64,000 bases of DNA. It comes from Propionibacteriaceae bacterium (GTDB lineage: Bacteria > Actinomycetota > Actinomycetes > Propionibacteriales > Propionibacteriaceae). Below, in pieces: positions 48,508 to 57,945 of this stretch. The position numbers and the translations under genes are program-made. The DNA is taken from the NCBI GenBank assembly GCA_017306015.1, contig JAFKJK010000018.1, forward strand, positions 180,702 through 244,701, read 5' to 3'. The notes under the pieces are model-generated. The model was not told the origin of the DNA, did no database searches, and saw only the letters and a list, made by a program, of their open reading frames with translations. Position 1 is the stretch's first letter. Every line of letters starts with the position of its first letter.

Positions 48508-49605
48508 TCAGAAGGCGCAGAGGATGCGGGCATCGCCGAAGGCGAGGGCGCCACCAACCGAGTACGAACCGGTGCGCTGCGCCTGGAGCTTCAGCCGGAG
48601 GGCCCCGGTGATGTCCACGTTGATCGGGTTGCTGGTGCCGAATCTCACGCCGGTCTGTGACCATGCCGTCGCGTCGTCCTTGTAGACGGCAGCGTTGCCG
48701 ACGATGCTCGCGGCTGACCTGTCGTCCACCCAGCCTGCGGTCGCTACGAACGACGTGCACTTGCGGGCCAGGTCGAACTGGGCCGTGTACGGACCGCTCG
48801 CGCTCGAGAAGGTTGCGGTAAAACTGGTGGCAACGGACCGGCTGAAGTCCTGACCGTTGACGGCCACGTCGCCCTTCCAGAAGCCGTTGCCCTCGACGAT
48901 GGTCCGCTCGCTGAGGTAGTACCAGCCGTAGACGGTGAAGGTCGCCGTCCCGCTTTCGGCGTAGTACGTGGTGGGGGTCGCGGGCGCGTACACCTTGAGA
49001 ACCTGCCCGGCGCCGGCCAGTGTCGCCGGGGCGGAGAGCCTGAAGGTCGAGTCCGCCGCCACCGTGGTCGTCGTGAGATCCGACCAACCTGAGCTGCCCC
49101 CCATCGACAGCACGACGGTCTTGCCGACCAGGTTCGCCGAGGTGGTGCCGCTGACCACGAAGTTGTCGCCGGCGGTGAGGGTGGTGGGTCCGGTGCCGGT
49201 GATGTTCACCGAGGCGGACGAACGTGCGGGGGTGACGACCTTGACGCTGACGGTCTTGGAGTAGGCGGCCTTGATCTTGCCGGACTTGGGGACGTACGTC
49301 CGGTACTGGCGGCTGCTGGACTCGGTGAGGTAGTAGGTGTAGGCGTAACTGCCGTTGGCGAACGACCAGACCGTGGCGATCTTCTTCCACTTCTTGCCGG
49401 GCCACTTCTTCTGGATCACCACTTTGGTGGCCCGTGCCGGCTTGATCCTGCCCTTGATGGTGATGTTGCTGTAGCGCGCGATGGTCTTCGGTGCGCTGAT
49501 CGAGACCGTGAACTTCTTGCTGGCGGCCTCGGCCGTCCCCGGTGTCGCGAACGGCAGCATCAAGCCGACGGCGAGTGCGACCAGTGCCGCGATGATCTTC
49601 CGCAT
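48508..49605 (-). CDS. secreted protein with Ig-like repeats and NPCBM-like C-terminus
   Basis: The 365-residue protein has a Sec signal peptide (MRKIIAALVALAVGLMLPFATPGTAEAA, cleavage about residue 28). Two or three beta-sandwich units follow (SKKFTVSISAPKTIARYSNITIKGRI; ARSSASVNITGTGPTTLTAGDNFVVSGT). The C-terminal 130 residues resemble an NPCBM/NEW2 carbohydrate-binding module (FVATAGWVDDRSA, VRFGTSNPINVDITGALRLKLQAQ). It probably acts at the cell surface; no catalytic site is seen. The promoter carries the tandem CGTACGA box. Confidence 0.75.
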   Translation of the reverse strand: MRKIIAALVALAVGLMLPFATPGTAEAASKKFTVSISAPKTIARYSNITIKGRIKPARATKVVIQKKWPGKKWKKIATVWSFANGSYAYTYYLTESSSRQYRTYVPKSGKIKAAYSKTVSVKVVTPARSSASVNITGTGPTTLTAGDNFVVSGTTSANLVGKTVVLSMGGSSGWSDLTTTTVAADSTFRLSAPATLAGAGQVLKVYAPATPTTYYAESGTATFTVYGWYYLSERTIVEGNGFWKGDVAVNGQDFSRSVATSFTATFSSASGPYTAQFDLARKCTSFVATAGWVDDRSAASIVGNAAVYKDDATAWSQTGVRFGTSNPINVDITGALRLKLQAQRTGSYSVGGALAFGDARILCAF

Positions 49606-49639
49606 GGCAGTCCCCTCTCAAGCACGCTGAACAGCCGCG

Positions 49640-49700
49640 AAGCTAGTGTCCGGTCGGGGCGATGGCGACCCGTCCCCGGAGACTCGTACGGTTTCGTACG
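49640..49700 (-). promoter_or_regulatory. promoter of the secreted-protein gene with tandem CGTACGA box
   Basis: On the minus strand CGTACGA-AAC-CGTACGA occupies 49700-49684, and a TAGCTT -10 box lies at 49645-49640, with 38 bp between them. The start codon is 34 bp beyond the -10. The same box with the same 38-bp spacing precedes the secreted-protein gene at 63053. Repeats 10 bp apart suggest a dimeric regulator binding one face of the DNA. Confidence 0.65.
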
Positions 49701-49730
49701 GCCGGCAGCGCCTGGCACCGGGGCGACCGC

Positions 49731-49736
49731 TAGCCT
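49731..49736 (+). promoter_or_regulatory. -10 box TAGCCT of gcvT
   Basis: TAGCCT lies 21 bp before ATG 49758, leaving a short leader with a GGAGG ribosome site. No glycine riboswitch is visible in the gap. Confidence 0.4.
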
Positions 49737-49757
49737 GTAGCGCGGACGGAGGACCCG

Positions 49758-50852
49758 ATGAACGAACCGCTGCATTCCCCACTCCATGACCGCCACGCCG
49801 CCCTCGGCGCGAAGTTCTCCGAGTTCGGCGGCTGGCTGATGCCACTGCAGTACTCCGGGGTCGTCGCGGAGCACAAGGCGGTGCGCAGCTCCGTCGGCGT
49901 CTTCGACGTCAGCCACCTGGGCAAGATGCGGGTCAGCGGACCGGGAGCGGCGGAGTTCGTCAACACCTGCCTGACCAACGATCTGCGCCGGATCGGTCCC
50001 GGGCAGGCGCAGTACACCATGCTGTGCACCCCGGACGGCGGCGTCGTCGACGACATGATCGCCTACCTGTTCAGTTCGGACGAGGTGTTCGTCATCCCCA
50101 ACGCGGCCAACACGACGACGGTGGTCGAGATCGTCGCCGCGGCCGCTCCGGCCGGCATCACCGTCACCAACGAGCATCGCGACCACGCGGTGATCGCCGT
50201 CCAGGGGACGAAGTCCGACGAGGTGCTGAGCGCGCTCGGCCTGCCGGTCGGCCAGGACTACATGGCCTACGCGACCGCGTCCTTCGACGGTACGCCGCTG
50301 ACCGTCTGCCGCACCGGCTACACGGGGGAGCGCGGCTACGAACTGGTCGTGCCCGTGGCGGCGTCCGGCGGGGTCTGGGACGCGGTGCTGGCTGCGGGCG
50401 AGCCGTTCGGCATCCTGCCGTGCGGGCTCGGCGCCCGGGACACGCTGCGGACGGAGATGGGCTACCCGCTGCACGGTCACGAGCTCAGCCCGGAGATCTC
50501 GCCGGTGATGGCGTCGGTGGTGTGGGCGGTCGGCTGGGACAAGCCGGCCTTCATCGGCGCCGAGGCGCTGCGAGCCCAGCGGGAGGCGAAGTCCGGCCCG
50601 CTGCTGCGGGGCCTGAAGGCCGTCGGCCGGGCGATCCCGCGTCCGGGCATGGAGGTCGTCGCCGGCGACGCTGGCGTCGGGACGGTCACGTCCGGCACGT
50701 TCTCGCCGACCCTGGGCGCCGGCATCGCCCTGGCCCTGCTCGACCGCTCCGTGAAGCTCGGCGACCAGGTCGCCGTCGAGGTCCGTGGCCGCGCCGAGCC
50801 CTTCGAGGTGGTCAAGCCCCCATTCGTCACCCCCGGCGTCCGCGAGCCCTGA
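49758..50852 (+). CDS. gcvT: glycine cleavage system T protein (aminomethyltransferase)
   Basis: The 364-residue enzyme passes the methylene group from lipoyl-bound aminomethyl on GcvH to tetrahydrofolate. Landmarks are [41 protein letters not shown], the catalytic-Asp region [12 protein letters not shown] and [11 protein letters not shown]. gcvH and gcvP are not in the window. ATG 49758 has GGAGG 8 nt upstream. Confidence 0.95.
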   Translation: MNEPLHSPLHDRHAALGAKFSEFGGWLMPLQYSGVVAEHKAVRSSVGVFDVSHLGKMRVSGPGAAEFVNTCLTNDLRRIGPGQAQYTMLCTPDGGVVDDMIAYLFSSDEVFVIPNAANTTTVVEIVAAAAPAGITVTNEHRDHAVIAVQGTKSDEVLSALGLPVGQDYMAYATASFDGTPLTVCRTGYTGERGYELVVPVAASGGVWDAVLAAGEPFGILPCGLGARDTLRTEMGYPLHGHELSPEISPVMASVVWAVGWDKPAFIGAEALRAQREAKSGPLLRGLKAVGRAIPRPGMEVVAGDAGVGTVTSGTFSPTLGAGIALALLDRSVKLGDQVAVEVRGRAEPFEVVKPPFVTPGVREP

Positions 50853-50961
50853 GGCCCGCTCGCGTCGTCCCGGCCCAGCTCACGGGCTTTCCGCCACGAC
50901 GGGGAAGATCAAGGCGCAATCGACGCGCCGCCAAGGCCGCAGGCCCAGCTCGGCAGCCTCC

Positions 50962-51165
50962 TCAGGCCTCCAGGCTCATCGGGCCGTAGACCAGCCGGTT
51001 GCCCTCGTACAGGGACACCTCCTGGACGCCGGCTGCGGCGAGCTCCTCGTAGGCCTCGGTGAGCCAGGCTTCGGCCTCCCCCTGTCCGCCGAAGTGGACG
51101 AGCAGTCCGACGTGGTCCTGCGTCTCGTCGGGGAGCTCGGGGCTGGTCACCCAGTAGTAGGCCAT
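50962..51165 (-). CDS. small conserved hypothetical protein (67 aa)
   Basis: A 67-residue acidic protein (MAYYWVTSPELPDETQDHVGLLVHFGGQGEAEAWLTEAYEEL...) with no known motif. It lies 7 bp after the DUF3043 gene on the same strand, so it is probably its operon partner. The gap 50853-50961 to the convergent gcvT has only short inverted repeats. Confidence 0.65.
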   Translation of the reverse strand: MAYYWVTSPELPDETQDHVGLLVHFGGQGEAEAWLTEAYEELAAAGVQEVSLYEGNRLVYGPMSLEA

Positions 51166-51172
51166 CGCCGGC

Positions 51173-51760
51173 TCAGATCTCGTCGCCGGGCTTCACCCGG
51201 GGGGCCGGCATCCGGAACCTGCGCAGGCTGATGATCCGGTTGATCAGGTAGGCCAGCAGACCCTTCAGCGGCTCCTTGGGCAGCCGTTCCTGGTGCAACT
51301 GCTTGTACTGCCGCCACAACAGGAAGATGTGGACGGCGAGGGCCGCCAGCGCGACGTACGGGACGAACGTCGCCACCAGGGCGAATTCGGGGCTGACGTA
51401 CATCGCGGCCAGGGCGAGGGCCAGGGAGATCATGATCACCGGCATCCACCACTGGGCCATGCCCCTGCGGGAGTCGAGGAAGTCACGCAGCAGCGCCCGC
51501 CCGGGCCGCTCCTCACTCCTGCGGAACTGCTCCTCCCGCGCGGACGTGCGTGCCTCCCGGTCGCGCTTGCGCTGCTCGGCGGCGCTCAGCGTCGGATGGA
51601 GCCGCTCCATCCGCGCCGCCTCGGCCTCCTTGCGGGTCGGCGTCGGCACCGCCTTCTTCTTCTGCTGCGCCGCGGTGGACGCCGGCGCGGCGGCCGCAGG
51701 CTCGTCCGGCCGGGCGTCGCCCGGCTCGTCGGCCCGCTTGTACGGGGTGAACAGTCCCAC
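51173..51760 (-). CDS. DUF3043 membrane protein
   Basis: The 195-residue protein starts VGLFTPYKR, then has an Ala/Pro-rich segment, the family signature KKKAVPTPTRKEAEAARMERL, a charged helical stretch, and two membrane helices at about 110-127 and 131-148. DUF3043 is actinobacterial and of unknown function. GTG 51760 was chosen for GAGG 5 nt upstream and the usual family N-terminus; GTG 51793 directly abuts a TAGGCT -10 box and would be outside the transcript. Confidence 0.87.
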   Translation of the reverse strand: MGLFTPYKRADEPGDARPDEPAAAAPASTAAQQKKKAVPTPTRKEAEAARMERLHPTLSAAEQRKRDREARTSAREEQFRRSEERPGRALLRDFLDSRRGMAQWWMPVIMISLALALAAMYVSPEFALVATFVPYVALAALAVHIFLLWRQYKQLHQERLPKEPLKGLLAYLINRIISLRRFRMPAPRVKPGDEI

Positions 51761-51793
51761 TTCTACCTCGCTGTGGTGCACGATGTCTGCCAC

Positions 51794-51799
51794 AGCCTA
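51794..51799 (-). promoter_or_regulatory. -10 box TAGGCT of the DUF3043 gene
   Basis: TAGGCT on the minus strand sits immediately before GTG 51793, placing the transcription start near 51787 and supporting the downstream start at 51760. Confidence 0.4.
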
Positions 51800-51881
51800 A
51801 TGCCCGCAGACAGGCCCGGAACCCGCCGGTCGCCGCCGTCGCAGCGGGACGGCGGCAGGCACGACGGGCGGAGGAGGCCAG

Positions 51882-52232
51882 GTGGGCGACGACCTGATCA
51901 CGCTGGCCGAACGCGAGTACCAGCGGCGGCTCGCCGCCCTGCACGACACCCGGGCGACCCTCGCAGAGGTGGACGCGGCACTTCGCCGGCTGGCCATCGA
52001 CCGGGCGCGGCTCGGCGACGTCGCCGACGAGCGGGCCCGGGAACTCCGGACGCGGCACGCCGACCTGCTCGAGGTCGCCCGCGTCCAGCGAGCGGAGGCC
52101 CAGGCCCAACGGGAACTCGTCCAGCGCTATCAGGGGCCGACCGGACCCGAGCCGTCCGAGCTGCCTCCGGAGGACCCGGGGACCGGTCCGCCGACCGACT
52201 ACGTCCAGCCCCCGTTCAGCGGACCCCTGTGA
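51882..52232 (+). CDS. coiled-coil hypothetical protein
   Basis: The 116-residue protein is a long charged helix (residues about 5-82, rich in A, R, E, L with heptad spacing) followed by a Pro-rich tail (GPTGPEPSELPPEDPGTGPP). It is likely a coiled coil; function unknown. GTG 51882 has GGAGG 4 nt upstream. Its stop overlaps the next start (GTGA), so it is coupled to the glycerate-kinase-like gene. Confidence 0.7.
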   Translation: MGDDLITLAEREYQRRLAALHDTRATLAEVDAALRRLAIDRARLGDVADERARELRTRHADLLEVARVQRAEAQAQRELVQRYQGPTGPEPSELPPEDPGTGPPTDYVQPPFSGPL

Positions 52233-53200
52233 GCCGCCCGCGCGTCCTGGTGGCCTGCGACCGGATCGGCGGACTCGACAGCGCCACCGCCGGCCGGGCG
52301 GTGGAGTCCGGCTTCGCGTCCGTCGCCGACGTCGCCGTCCTCCCGCTAGCTGCCGGCGGCCCGGACCTCGCGACGGCCCTGGCCGGGCTGCTGCCCGGCA
52401 CCGTCCACCGCGAGGGTCCCGGCTGGTGGCTGGCCACCTCCGACACGATCGTGGTCGGGTTCGGTCAGCCGTCGCGTCCGTCCTGGGCACCGGACGCGAC
52501 GACCCGCGACCTCGGCGACTGGCTCCGGCTCGCCCTGGACGGACGCGACCAGCCCCGGGTCGTGCTCGACCTCACCGGTGTCACCGCGCACGATGCCGGC
52601 GCCGGCCTGGTGGCCGCCGGTGGCGTCCCGGCCGGACGCGAGCTGGTCGGCCTGGTGCCTGCGGCGGAACTCGGCCTGCCCGCCACCGGGGCGGTCGGGA
52701 TGCTCGCCCGCAGGGCCCACGGAGCAGGCCTGGAATTGGCCGGCCTGCTCGCCGCCGACGCCGGCCTGCGGGACTGGATCGACGCCGAAGCACCCGGCCT
52801 GGGCTCTGTCCCGGGGTCCGGCGCGGCCGGCGGAGCGGCCCTCGTCGTCCTGGCCCACGGAGGCCATCTGATGTCGACTACACAGTTTTGCTACCGCATC
52901 GCCGACGCCGGCAGGACCGTCCGAGCCGCCGACCTCGTGGTCACCGGCTGCACCGAGCTGTCGGCACTGGACCGGGGCGGGGAGGTGGTTTCCGCCGTGG
53001 CCGAGTGGGCCGCGGAGGCGCAGCGTCCCTGCATCGCCTTCACCACCGGGACGTCCCTGTCGAGCCGGGAGGTGCGCACGTTCGGTCTCGAATCCGCCCA
53101 CCCGCTGCCGGACCCGGTCACCCTGGACGGCGTGCAGACGGTGGCCGCCCGGATCGCGGGCGGATGGTTCCCAGCCCGCGGGTGGCGCGACGTACACTGA
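52229..53200 (+). CDS. glycerate-kinase-like protein
   Basis: The 323-residue protein shows glycerate kinase (GarK/GlxK family) patterns: AHDAGAGLVAAGG, LGSVPGSGAAGGAALVVL, ADLVVTGCTELSALDRGGE and AEAQRPCIAFT. It is shorter than classical glycerate kinases (about 370-380) and the N-terminal half is much diverged; the GPQKG motif is not seen. It may be an active divergent kinase or have a new role. GTG 52229 overlaps the preceding stop. A TACACT -10 box for erpA lies in its last codons. Confidence 0.7.
   Translation: MSRPRVLVACDRIGGLDSATAGRAVESGFASVADVAVLPLAAGGPDLATALAGLLPGTVHREGPGWWLATSDTIVVGFGQPSRPSWAPDATTRDLGDWLRLALDGRDQPRVVLDLTGVTAHDAGAGLVAAGGVPAGRELVGLVPAAELGLPATGAVGMLARRAHGAGLELAGLLAADAGLRDWIDAEAPGLGSVPGSGAAGGAALVVLAHGGHLMSTTQFCYRIADAGRTVRAADLVVTGCTELSALDRGGEVVSAVAEWAAEAQRPCIAFTTGTSLSSREVRTFGLESAHPLPDPVTLDGVQTVAARIAGGWFPARGWRDVH
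53193..53198 (+). promoter_or_regulatory. -10 box TACACT of erpA
   Basis: TACACT at the end of the upstream gene gives a leader of about 68 nt for erpA, which contains a short CCCC...GGGG hairpin and a GGAAGGA ribosome site. Confidence 0.4.
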
Positions 53201-53272
53201 GGGCCAATCCGGCAACAGCGCCCCCATCAAGGGGAAACGCGGCTCGTCCGAGAGAAGCGGAAGGAACCAGCC

Positions 53273-53620
53273 ATGAGTGTTGACCAGGCCACCGAGGTCG
53301 GCGTCGTCCTCACCGAGACGGCAGCGCGCAAGGTGCAGGCACTGCAGGAAGCAGAGAACCAGACCGATCTGCTGCTGCGGATCTCCGTCGCCCCGGGCGG
53401 CTGTTCGGGGCTTCGCTACCAGCTGGCGCTGGACGACCGCGAGCTCGACGGCGACATCGTCGCCGAGCAGTTCGGCACCCGGGTCGTCACCGACCGGATG
53501 AGCTACCCGTACCTGATGGGCGCCACCATCGACTTCGTCGACACCATCGAGCAGCAGGGCTTCACCATCGACAACCCCAACGCTACGAATTCTTGCGCCT
53601 GCGGCGATTCCTTCCACTGA
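53273..53620 (+). CDS. erpA: iron-sulfur cluster insertion protein ErpA (HesB/IscA family)
   Basis: The 115-residue A-type carrier has the three cluster-binding cysteines Cys44 (GGCSG), Cys108 and Cys110 (SCACGDSF). It delivers Fe-S clusters to apoproteins. Its place just before the cytochrome oxidase genes is common in actinobacteria. ATG 53273 has GGAAGGA upstream. Confidence 0.94.
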   Translation: MSVDQATEVGVVLTETAARKVQALQEAENQTDLLLRISVAPGGCSGLRYQLALDDRELDGDIVAEQFGTRVVTDRMSYPYLMGATIDFVDTIEQQGFTIDNPNATNSCACGDSFH

Positions 53621-53635
53621 CCGCCGGGCTCCGGT

Positions 53636-53641
53636 TATGGT
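53636..53641 (+). promoter_or_regulatory. -10 box TATGGT of ctaC
   Basis: TATGGT in the erpA-ctaC gap gives a leader of about 40 nt before GTG 53689. Confidence 0.4.
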
Positions 53642-53688
53642 CGGAGCAATCGATCGAGAACACCTGACGGAACGGGGGCGAGCGCGGC

Positions 53689-54534
53689 GTGGAGCTCCAT
53701 TTCAGGCGAGCGCTTCTGGCCGCGGCGGGGGTGGTTGGCGGCACGCTGGCGTTGTCCGGCTGCAGCGCGGACGTGGCGGCGCAATGGCAGCGCTTCGGCC
53801 TGCAGGAACCCATCTCCGACCGTGCGCCGCACATGGGCACGATGTGGGTCGGCACCTGGATCACCGCGCTGGCGGTCGGCGTCTTCGTCTGGGGACTGAT
53901 CGCCTGGGTCGTGATCCGCTACCGCCGCCGTCCCGGTGACCCGGACCACCCCCGGCAGGTCAAGTACAACCTGCCGCTGGAACTGCTCTACACCCTGGTG
54001 CCGTTCCTGATCATCTCGGTGCTGTTCTTCTACACCGTCCAGACCCAGAACGCCGTGCTGGCCAAGGAGCCGTCCCCGAAGCACACGATCACGGTGGTCG
54101 CGCAGAAGTGGTCGTGGACGTTCAGCTACCTCGAGTCGGCCAATCCCGACGTCGGCACCGACGTCCACGAGATCGGGACGATCGACAAGATCCCCGACCT
54201 GTACCTTCCGGTCGACCAGTCGGTGCGGTTCAACCTGTCCTCTGCGGACGTCATCCACTCCTTCTACGTGCCCGGGTTCTACTTCAAGCTGGACGTGATG
54301 CCGGGCCTGGCCAACTCGTTCGACCTGACCCCGAGCAAGCTCGGCACCTTCCAGGGACGGTGTGCCGAACTCTGCGGGACGTACCACTCGGCGATGCTGT
54401 TCACCGTCCACGTGGTCAGCGAGGCCGACTACATCGCCTACCTGAACACGCTCAAGGCGTCCGGGCAGGTGGGCGAGATCAGGGCGCCGCAGTACCCGAA
54501 CACCATCCCCAGCGCACCGGCGAAGGAGAAGTAG
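53689..54534 (+). CDS. ctaC: cytochrome c oxidase subunit II
   Basis: The 281-residue protein has a lipoprotein signal with lipobox LSGC (Cys25), two membrane helices at about 55-76 and 98-117, and a cupredoxin domain. CuA ligands are His190, Cys225, Glu227, Cys229, His233 and Met236 ([12 protein letters not shown]). It accepts electrons from the cytochrome bc1 complex. GTG 53689 was used. It is two bases upstream of ctaD. Confidence 0.96.
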   Translation: MELHFRRALLAAAGVVGGTLALSGCSADVAAQWQRFGLQEPISDRAPHMGTMWVGTWITALAVGVFVWGLIAWVVIRYRRRPGDPDHPRQVKYNLPLELLYTLVPFLIISVLFFYTVQTQNAVLAKEPSPKHTITVVAQKWSWTFSYLESANPDVGTDVHEIGTIDKIPDLYLPVDQSVRFNLSSADVIHSFYVPGFYFKLDVMPGLANSFDLTPSKLGTFQGRCAELCGTYHSAMLFTVHVVSEADYIAYLNTLKASGQVGEIRAPQYPNTIPSAPAKEK

Positions 54535-54536
54535 CC

Positions 54537-56264
54537 ATGAGCGTTGCCCGCATCGGCGTGGACGAACTTGACGTTCGCCCCGTCGCGGAGCGCAAGGGGT
54601 GGGGTGCGCGGGCGATGAAACTGCTCACCACCACCGATCACAAGGTGATCGGGAACATGTACTTCGTCACCGCGCTGGCGTACTTCGCGTTCGCCGGGCT
54701 GCTGGCGCTGGCCATCCGGGCCGAACTGGCCTACCCCGGCCTGCAGTACCTGCACTACGAGACGTTCAACCAGTTCTTCACCATGCACGGCACGCTGATG
54801 CTGCTGATGTTCGCCACCCCGACGTTCGTGGCGTTCGCCAACGCGATCATGCCGCTGCAGATCGGTGCCCCCGACGTGGCGTTCCCGAGGCTGAACGCGT
54901 TCAGCTACTGGCTGTACCTGTTCGGCTCGCTGACCGCGGTCAGTGGCTTCCTCACCCCGGGTGGGGCTGCCAGCTTCGGCTGGTTCGCCTACGTCCCGCT
55001 GTCGGACATGATCAATTCCCCGTCCATCGGCGGCGACCTGTGGGTGATGGGCCTGTATGTGATGGGCCTGTCGACGATCCTCGGTGCCGTGAACTTCGCC
55101 GTGACGATCATCACCATGCGGGCGCCCGGGATGACGATGTTCCGGATGCCGATCTTCACCTGGAACATCCTGGTGACGTCGCTGATGGTGCTGATCTGCT
55201 TCCCGGTGCTGGCCGCCGGCCTGCTGGTGCTGGAGGCGGACCGCAGGCTCGGGACGCACATCCTCGACCCGGCCACCGGCGGGGCGATCCTGTGGCAGCA
55301 CCTGTTCTGGTTCTTCGGGCACCCCGAGGTGTACATCATCGCGATCCCGTTCTTCGGGATCATCACCGAGATCCTGCCGGTGTTCAGCCGCAAGCCGGTG
55401 TTCGGCTACATCGGCCTGGTGGCGGCCACGCTGGCCATCGGCGCGCTGAGCATGTCGGTGTGGGCCCACCACATGTTCGTCACCGGCGCGGTGAACCTGC
55501 CGTTCTTCTCCTTCATGACCTTCCTGATCGCCGTCCCGACCGGGGTGAAGTTCTTCAACTGGATCGGCACGATGTGGGGAGGCTCGCTGACCTTCCACAC
55601 CCCGCTGCTGTGGGCGCTGGGCTTCCTGACGACATTCCTGTTCGGCGGCCTGACCGGCGTCATCCTCGCGTCCCCGCCGCTGGACTTCAACGTCTCCGAC
55701 ACCTACTTCGTCGTCGCGCACTTCCACTACGTCGTGTTCGGCACTGTGGTGTTCGCGATGTTCGGTGGCTTCTACTACTGGTGGCCGAAGCTCACCGGAC
55801 GGATGCTGAACGAGAGGCTGGGCAAGCTTCATTTCTGGCTGCTCTTCGTCGGCTTCCACACGACGTTCCTGGTGCAGCACTGGCTGGGTATCGAGGGCAT
55901 GCCCCGGCGGATCGCCGACTACCTGCCCACCGACGGGTTCACCTTCCTGAACCAGGTGTCGACGGTAGGGGCGTTCGTGCTCGCCATCTCGATGCTGCCG
56001 TTCCTGTGGAACGTCTGGATCACCCGCAGCTCGCCGCGCGTGACCAGCAACGACCCGTGGGGCTGGGGTCGCTCGCTGGAGTGGGCCACCAGCTGCCCGC
56101 CGCCGCGGTTCAACTTCGACAAGCTGCCGAGGATCCGGTCCGAGTCGCCGGCTTTCGACCTGAACCACCCGCAGGTGGCCGCGATCACGCCGGACAACAC
56201 AGCCCAGGAACTCGTCGACGCGGTGGCTGACCGGTCGACGACGGGAGAGGAGCCAGGGGCGTGA
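54537..56264 (+). CDS. ctaD: cytochrome c oxidase subunit I
   Basis: The 575-residue protein has 12 helices with the heme a, a3 and CuB ligands: [12 protein letters not shown] (low-spin His), [10 protein letters not shown] (CuB His with cross-linked Tyr), WAHHMF (CuB His pair) and [11 protein letters not shown]. It is the catalytic aa3-type subunit. ATG 54537 has GAAGGAG upstream and the stop overlaps ctaF. Confidence 0.97.
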   Translation: MSVARIGVDELDVRPVAERKGWGARAMKLLTTTDHKVIGNMYFVTALAYFAFAGLLALAIRAELAYPGLQYLHYETFNQFFTMHGTLMLLMFATPTFVAFANAIMPLQIGAPDVAFPRLNAFSYWLYLFGSLTAVSGFLTPGGAASFGWFAYVPLSDMINSPSIGGDLWVMGLYVMGLSTILGAVNFAVTIITMRAPGMTMFRMPIFTWNILVTSLMVLICFPVLAAGLLVLEADRRLGTHILDPATGGAILWQHLFWFFGHPEVYIIAIPFFGIITEILPVFSRKPVFGYIGLVAATLAIGALSMSVWAHHMFVTGAVNLPFFSFMTFLIAVPTGVKFFNWIGTMWGGSLTFHTPLLWALGFLTTFLFGGLTGVILASPPLDFNVSDTYFVVAHFHYVVFGTVVFAMFGGFYYWWPKLTGRMLNERLGKLHFWLLFVGFHTTFLVQHWLGIEGMPRRIADYLPTDGFTFLNQVSTVGAFVLAISMLPFLWNVWITRSSPRVTSNDPWGWGRSLEWATSCPPPRFNFDKLPRIRSESPAFDLNHPQVAAITPDNTAQELVDAVADRSTTGEEPGA

Positions 56265-56656
56265 AAGCCGAGTCGTGGGGTGCGGTCGTCCTGGCCGGCT
56301 TCTTCCTGATCGTCGCACCCGTCTACTGGTTCGTCAGCCACGAGATCATCGGGACGGTGGCGCTGCTGCTCAGCCTGGCCTTCTGCGCCATGCTCGCCAC
56401 GTACCTCACCATCCAGTCCCGCAAGATCGACCCGCGTCCGGAGGACCGCAAGGACGCCGAGATCGTCGACGGGGCCGGCGAGTTGGGGTTCTTCCCGTCC
56501 GACAGCCTCTGGCCGTTCTGGAGCGCCCTCGCCGTCGCCGTGATGGCCCTCGGGCCGGTGTTCGGCTGGTGGCTCACCCTGCTCGGTGCCGGGATCGGCA
56601 TCTGGGCCGTGACCGGCTGGTGCTACCAGTACTACCGGGGCCACTACCAGCACTGA
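56261..56656 (+). CDS. ctaF: cytochrome c oxidase subunit IV (actinobacterial)
   Basis: The 131-residue membrane protein has four helices (about 8-24, 30-47, 87-101, 103-119) and matches the actinobacterial CtaF family, a structural oxidase subunit. GTG 56261 overlaps the ctaD stop by 4 bp. ctaE and the qcr genes are not in the window. Confidence 0.92.
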   Translation: MKAESWGAVVLAGFFLIVAPVYWFVSHEIIGTVALLLSLAFCAMLATYLTIQSRKIDPRPEDRKDAEIVDGAGELGFFPSDSLWPFWSALAVAVMALGPVFGWWLTLLGAGIGIWAVTGWCYQYYRGHYQH

Positions 56657-56691
56657 CGTCAGTTCGGCAGTGCTGCACCGGCCGAGGAGTT

Positions 56692-56802
56692 GCAGACGCG
56701 GTGACTCTGGCGACGGCGTTGGCGCTCGCGCTCCCTTTGGCGACGTTCGACCGGGCGCTGGTTCGCGAAGCACGGGCTGCCGGAGTGCCGATCGTCAGCT
56801 GA
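56692..56802 (+). pseudogene. remnant of a VapC-type PIN-domain toxin
   Basis: About 37 codons read ADAVTLATALALALPLATFDRALVREARAAGVPIVS before TGA. This matches the C-terminal end of PIN-domain ribonucleases, where an acidic residue (D in ADAV), a helix and TFDxxL are conserved. The N-terminal two thirds and any antitoxin gene are missing, and the piece has no ribosome site. It is probably the residue of a decayed toxin-antitoxin locus. Confidence 0.6.
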
Positions 56803-56815
56803 CGGGTGTGATCGG

Positions 56816-57910
56816 TCAGGCGGTGCCCAGTTCGGACGTGACCGTCGCCACCAGCTCGGCCCACGACGTGACGAACTTCTCCACGCCCTCGCGCTCGAGC
56901 GTGGCGAAGACGTCGTCGAGGTCGATGCCGACGCCGGCGAGCTCGTGCAGGGTCGCCTCGGCCGAGGCGTAGTGGTCGGTGACGGGCGTGCCGACGAAGC
57001 CGTGGTCGGCGAAGGCCTGCAGCGTCTTCTCCGGCATGGTGTTCACGGTGTTCGGCGCGACCAGTTGGCTGACGTAGAGCGTGTCCGGGTAGGCATCCGA
57101 CTTCACCCCGGTGGACGCCCACAGCGGCCGCTGCTCGCGCGCCCCGAGTTCGCGCAGCGCGTCGAACCGCGCCGAGCCGAACAACTCGGTGTAGTCGCGG
57201 TACGCCAGCGTCGCGTTGGCGATCCCGGCGAGTCCCTTGAGTTCGGACGCCCCACCGAGCTCGGTCAGCCGCCGGTCGACCTCGGTGTCCACCCGGGACA
57301 CGAACAGAGACGCCACCGAGTGGATCCTCGACAGGTCCAGCCCGTCGCCGACCGCCTGCTCCAGCCCCTTCAGGTACGCCTCGACGACCTCCCGGTAGCG
57401 TTCGCGGCTGAAGATCAGGGTCACGTTCACGTTGATCCCGGACGCGATCGTCGCGGTGATCGCCGGCAGGCCCTCCCTCGTCGCGGGGATCTTCACCAAC
57501 AGGTTCTCCCGTCCGACCAGGTCGTACAGCTCGCGGGCCTGGGCGATGGTGCCGGCGGTGTCCGTGGCCAGCCCCGGCTCGACCTCGATCGAGACCCGGC
57601 CGTCCTCGCCGTCGGTGGCCTCGAAGATCGGCGCGAACAGGTCGCAGGCGTCCCGCACATCGGACGTGGTCAGGTCCTTGATGGCCTCCTCAACCCCGAC
57701 CCCCGCCTCCTTCAGCCTCGCCAGCTGGTGGGCATAGGCGTCCCCGCTGGCCAGGGCGCCGGCGAAGATCGTCGGGTTCGTCGTCACGCCGACGACGTGG
57801 CGGTCGGCGATCAGCCCCGCGAGCCCGCCGCTGGTCAGCCGGGTCCGGGACAGGTCGTCCAGCCAGACGGAGACCCCGGCGGCGGACAGGTCGTCCAAAG
57901 GTGTGCTCAT
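56816..57910 (-). CDS. tal: transaldolase
   Basis: The 364-residue enzyme of the non-oxidative pentose phosphate pathway has the actinobacterial-type layout: [34 protein letters not shown] and the Schiff-base Lys in [12 protein letters not shown] 57910 was preferred to the adjacent ATG 57913 because AGGAG lies 4 nt upstream of the former. It is 35 bp after the GH2 gene on the same strand and may share its transcript. Confidence 0.94.
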   Translation of the reverse strand: MSTPLDDLSAAGVSVWLDDLSRTRLTSGGLAGLIADRHVVGVTTNPTIFAGALASGDAYAHQLARLKEAGVGVEEAIKDLTTSDVRDACDLFAPIFEATDGEDGRVSIEVEPGLATDTAGTIAQARELYDLVGRENLLVKIPATREGLPAITATIASGINVNVTLIFSRERYREVVEAYLKGLEQAVGDGLDLSRIHSVASLFVSRVDTEVDRRLTELGGASELKGLAGIANATLAYRDYTELFGSARFDALRELGAREQRPLWASTGVKSDAYPDTLYVSQLVAPNTVNTMPEKTLQAFADHGFVGTPVTDHYASAEATLHELAGVGIDLDDVFATLEREGVEKFVTSWAELVATVTSELGTA

Positions 57911-57945
57911 CATGCTCCTCTCGATGGAACTGCTCCCTTTCAGGT

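Noticed and set aside
49606..49757. Glycine riboswitch upstream of gcvT
   Set aside because: The predicted leader is only about 15-25 nt and no tandem aptamer-like pairing or conserved core was visible.
51761..51793. Start of the DUF3043 gene at GTG 51793
   Set aside because: It directly abuts a TAGGCT -10 box, whereas GTG 51760 has a ribosome site and gives the usual VGLF N-terminus.
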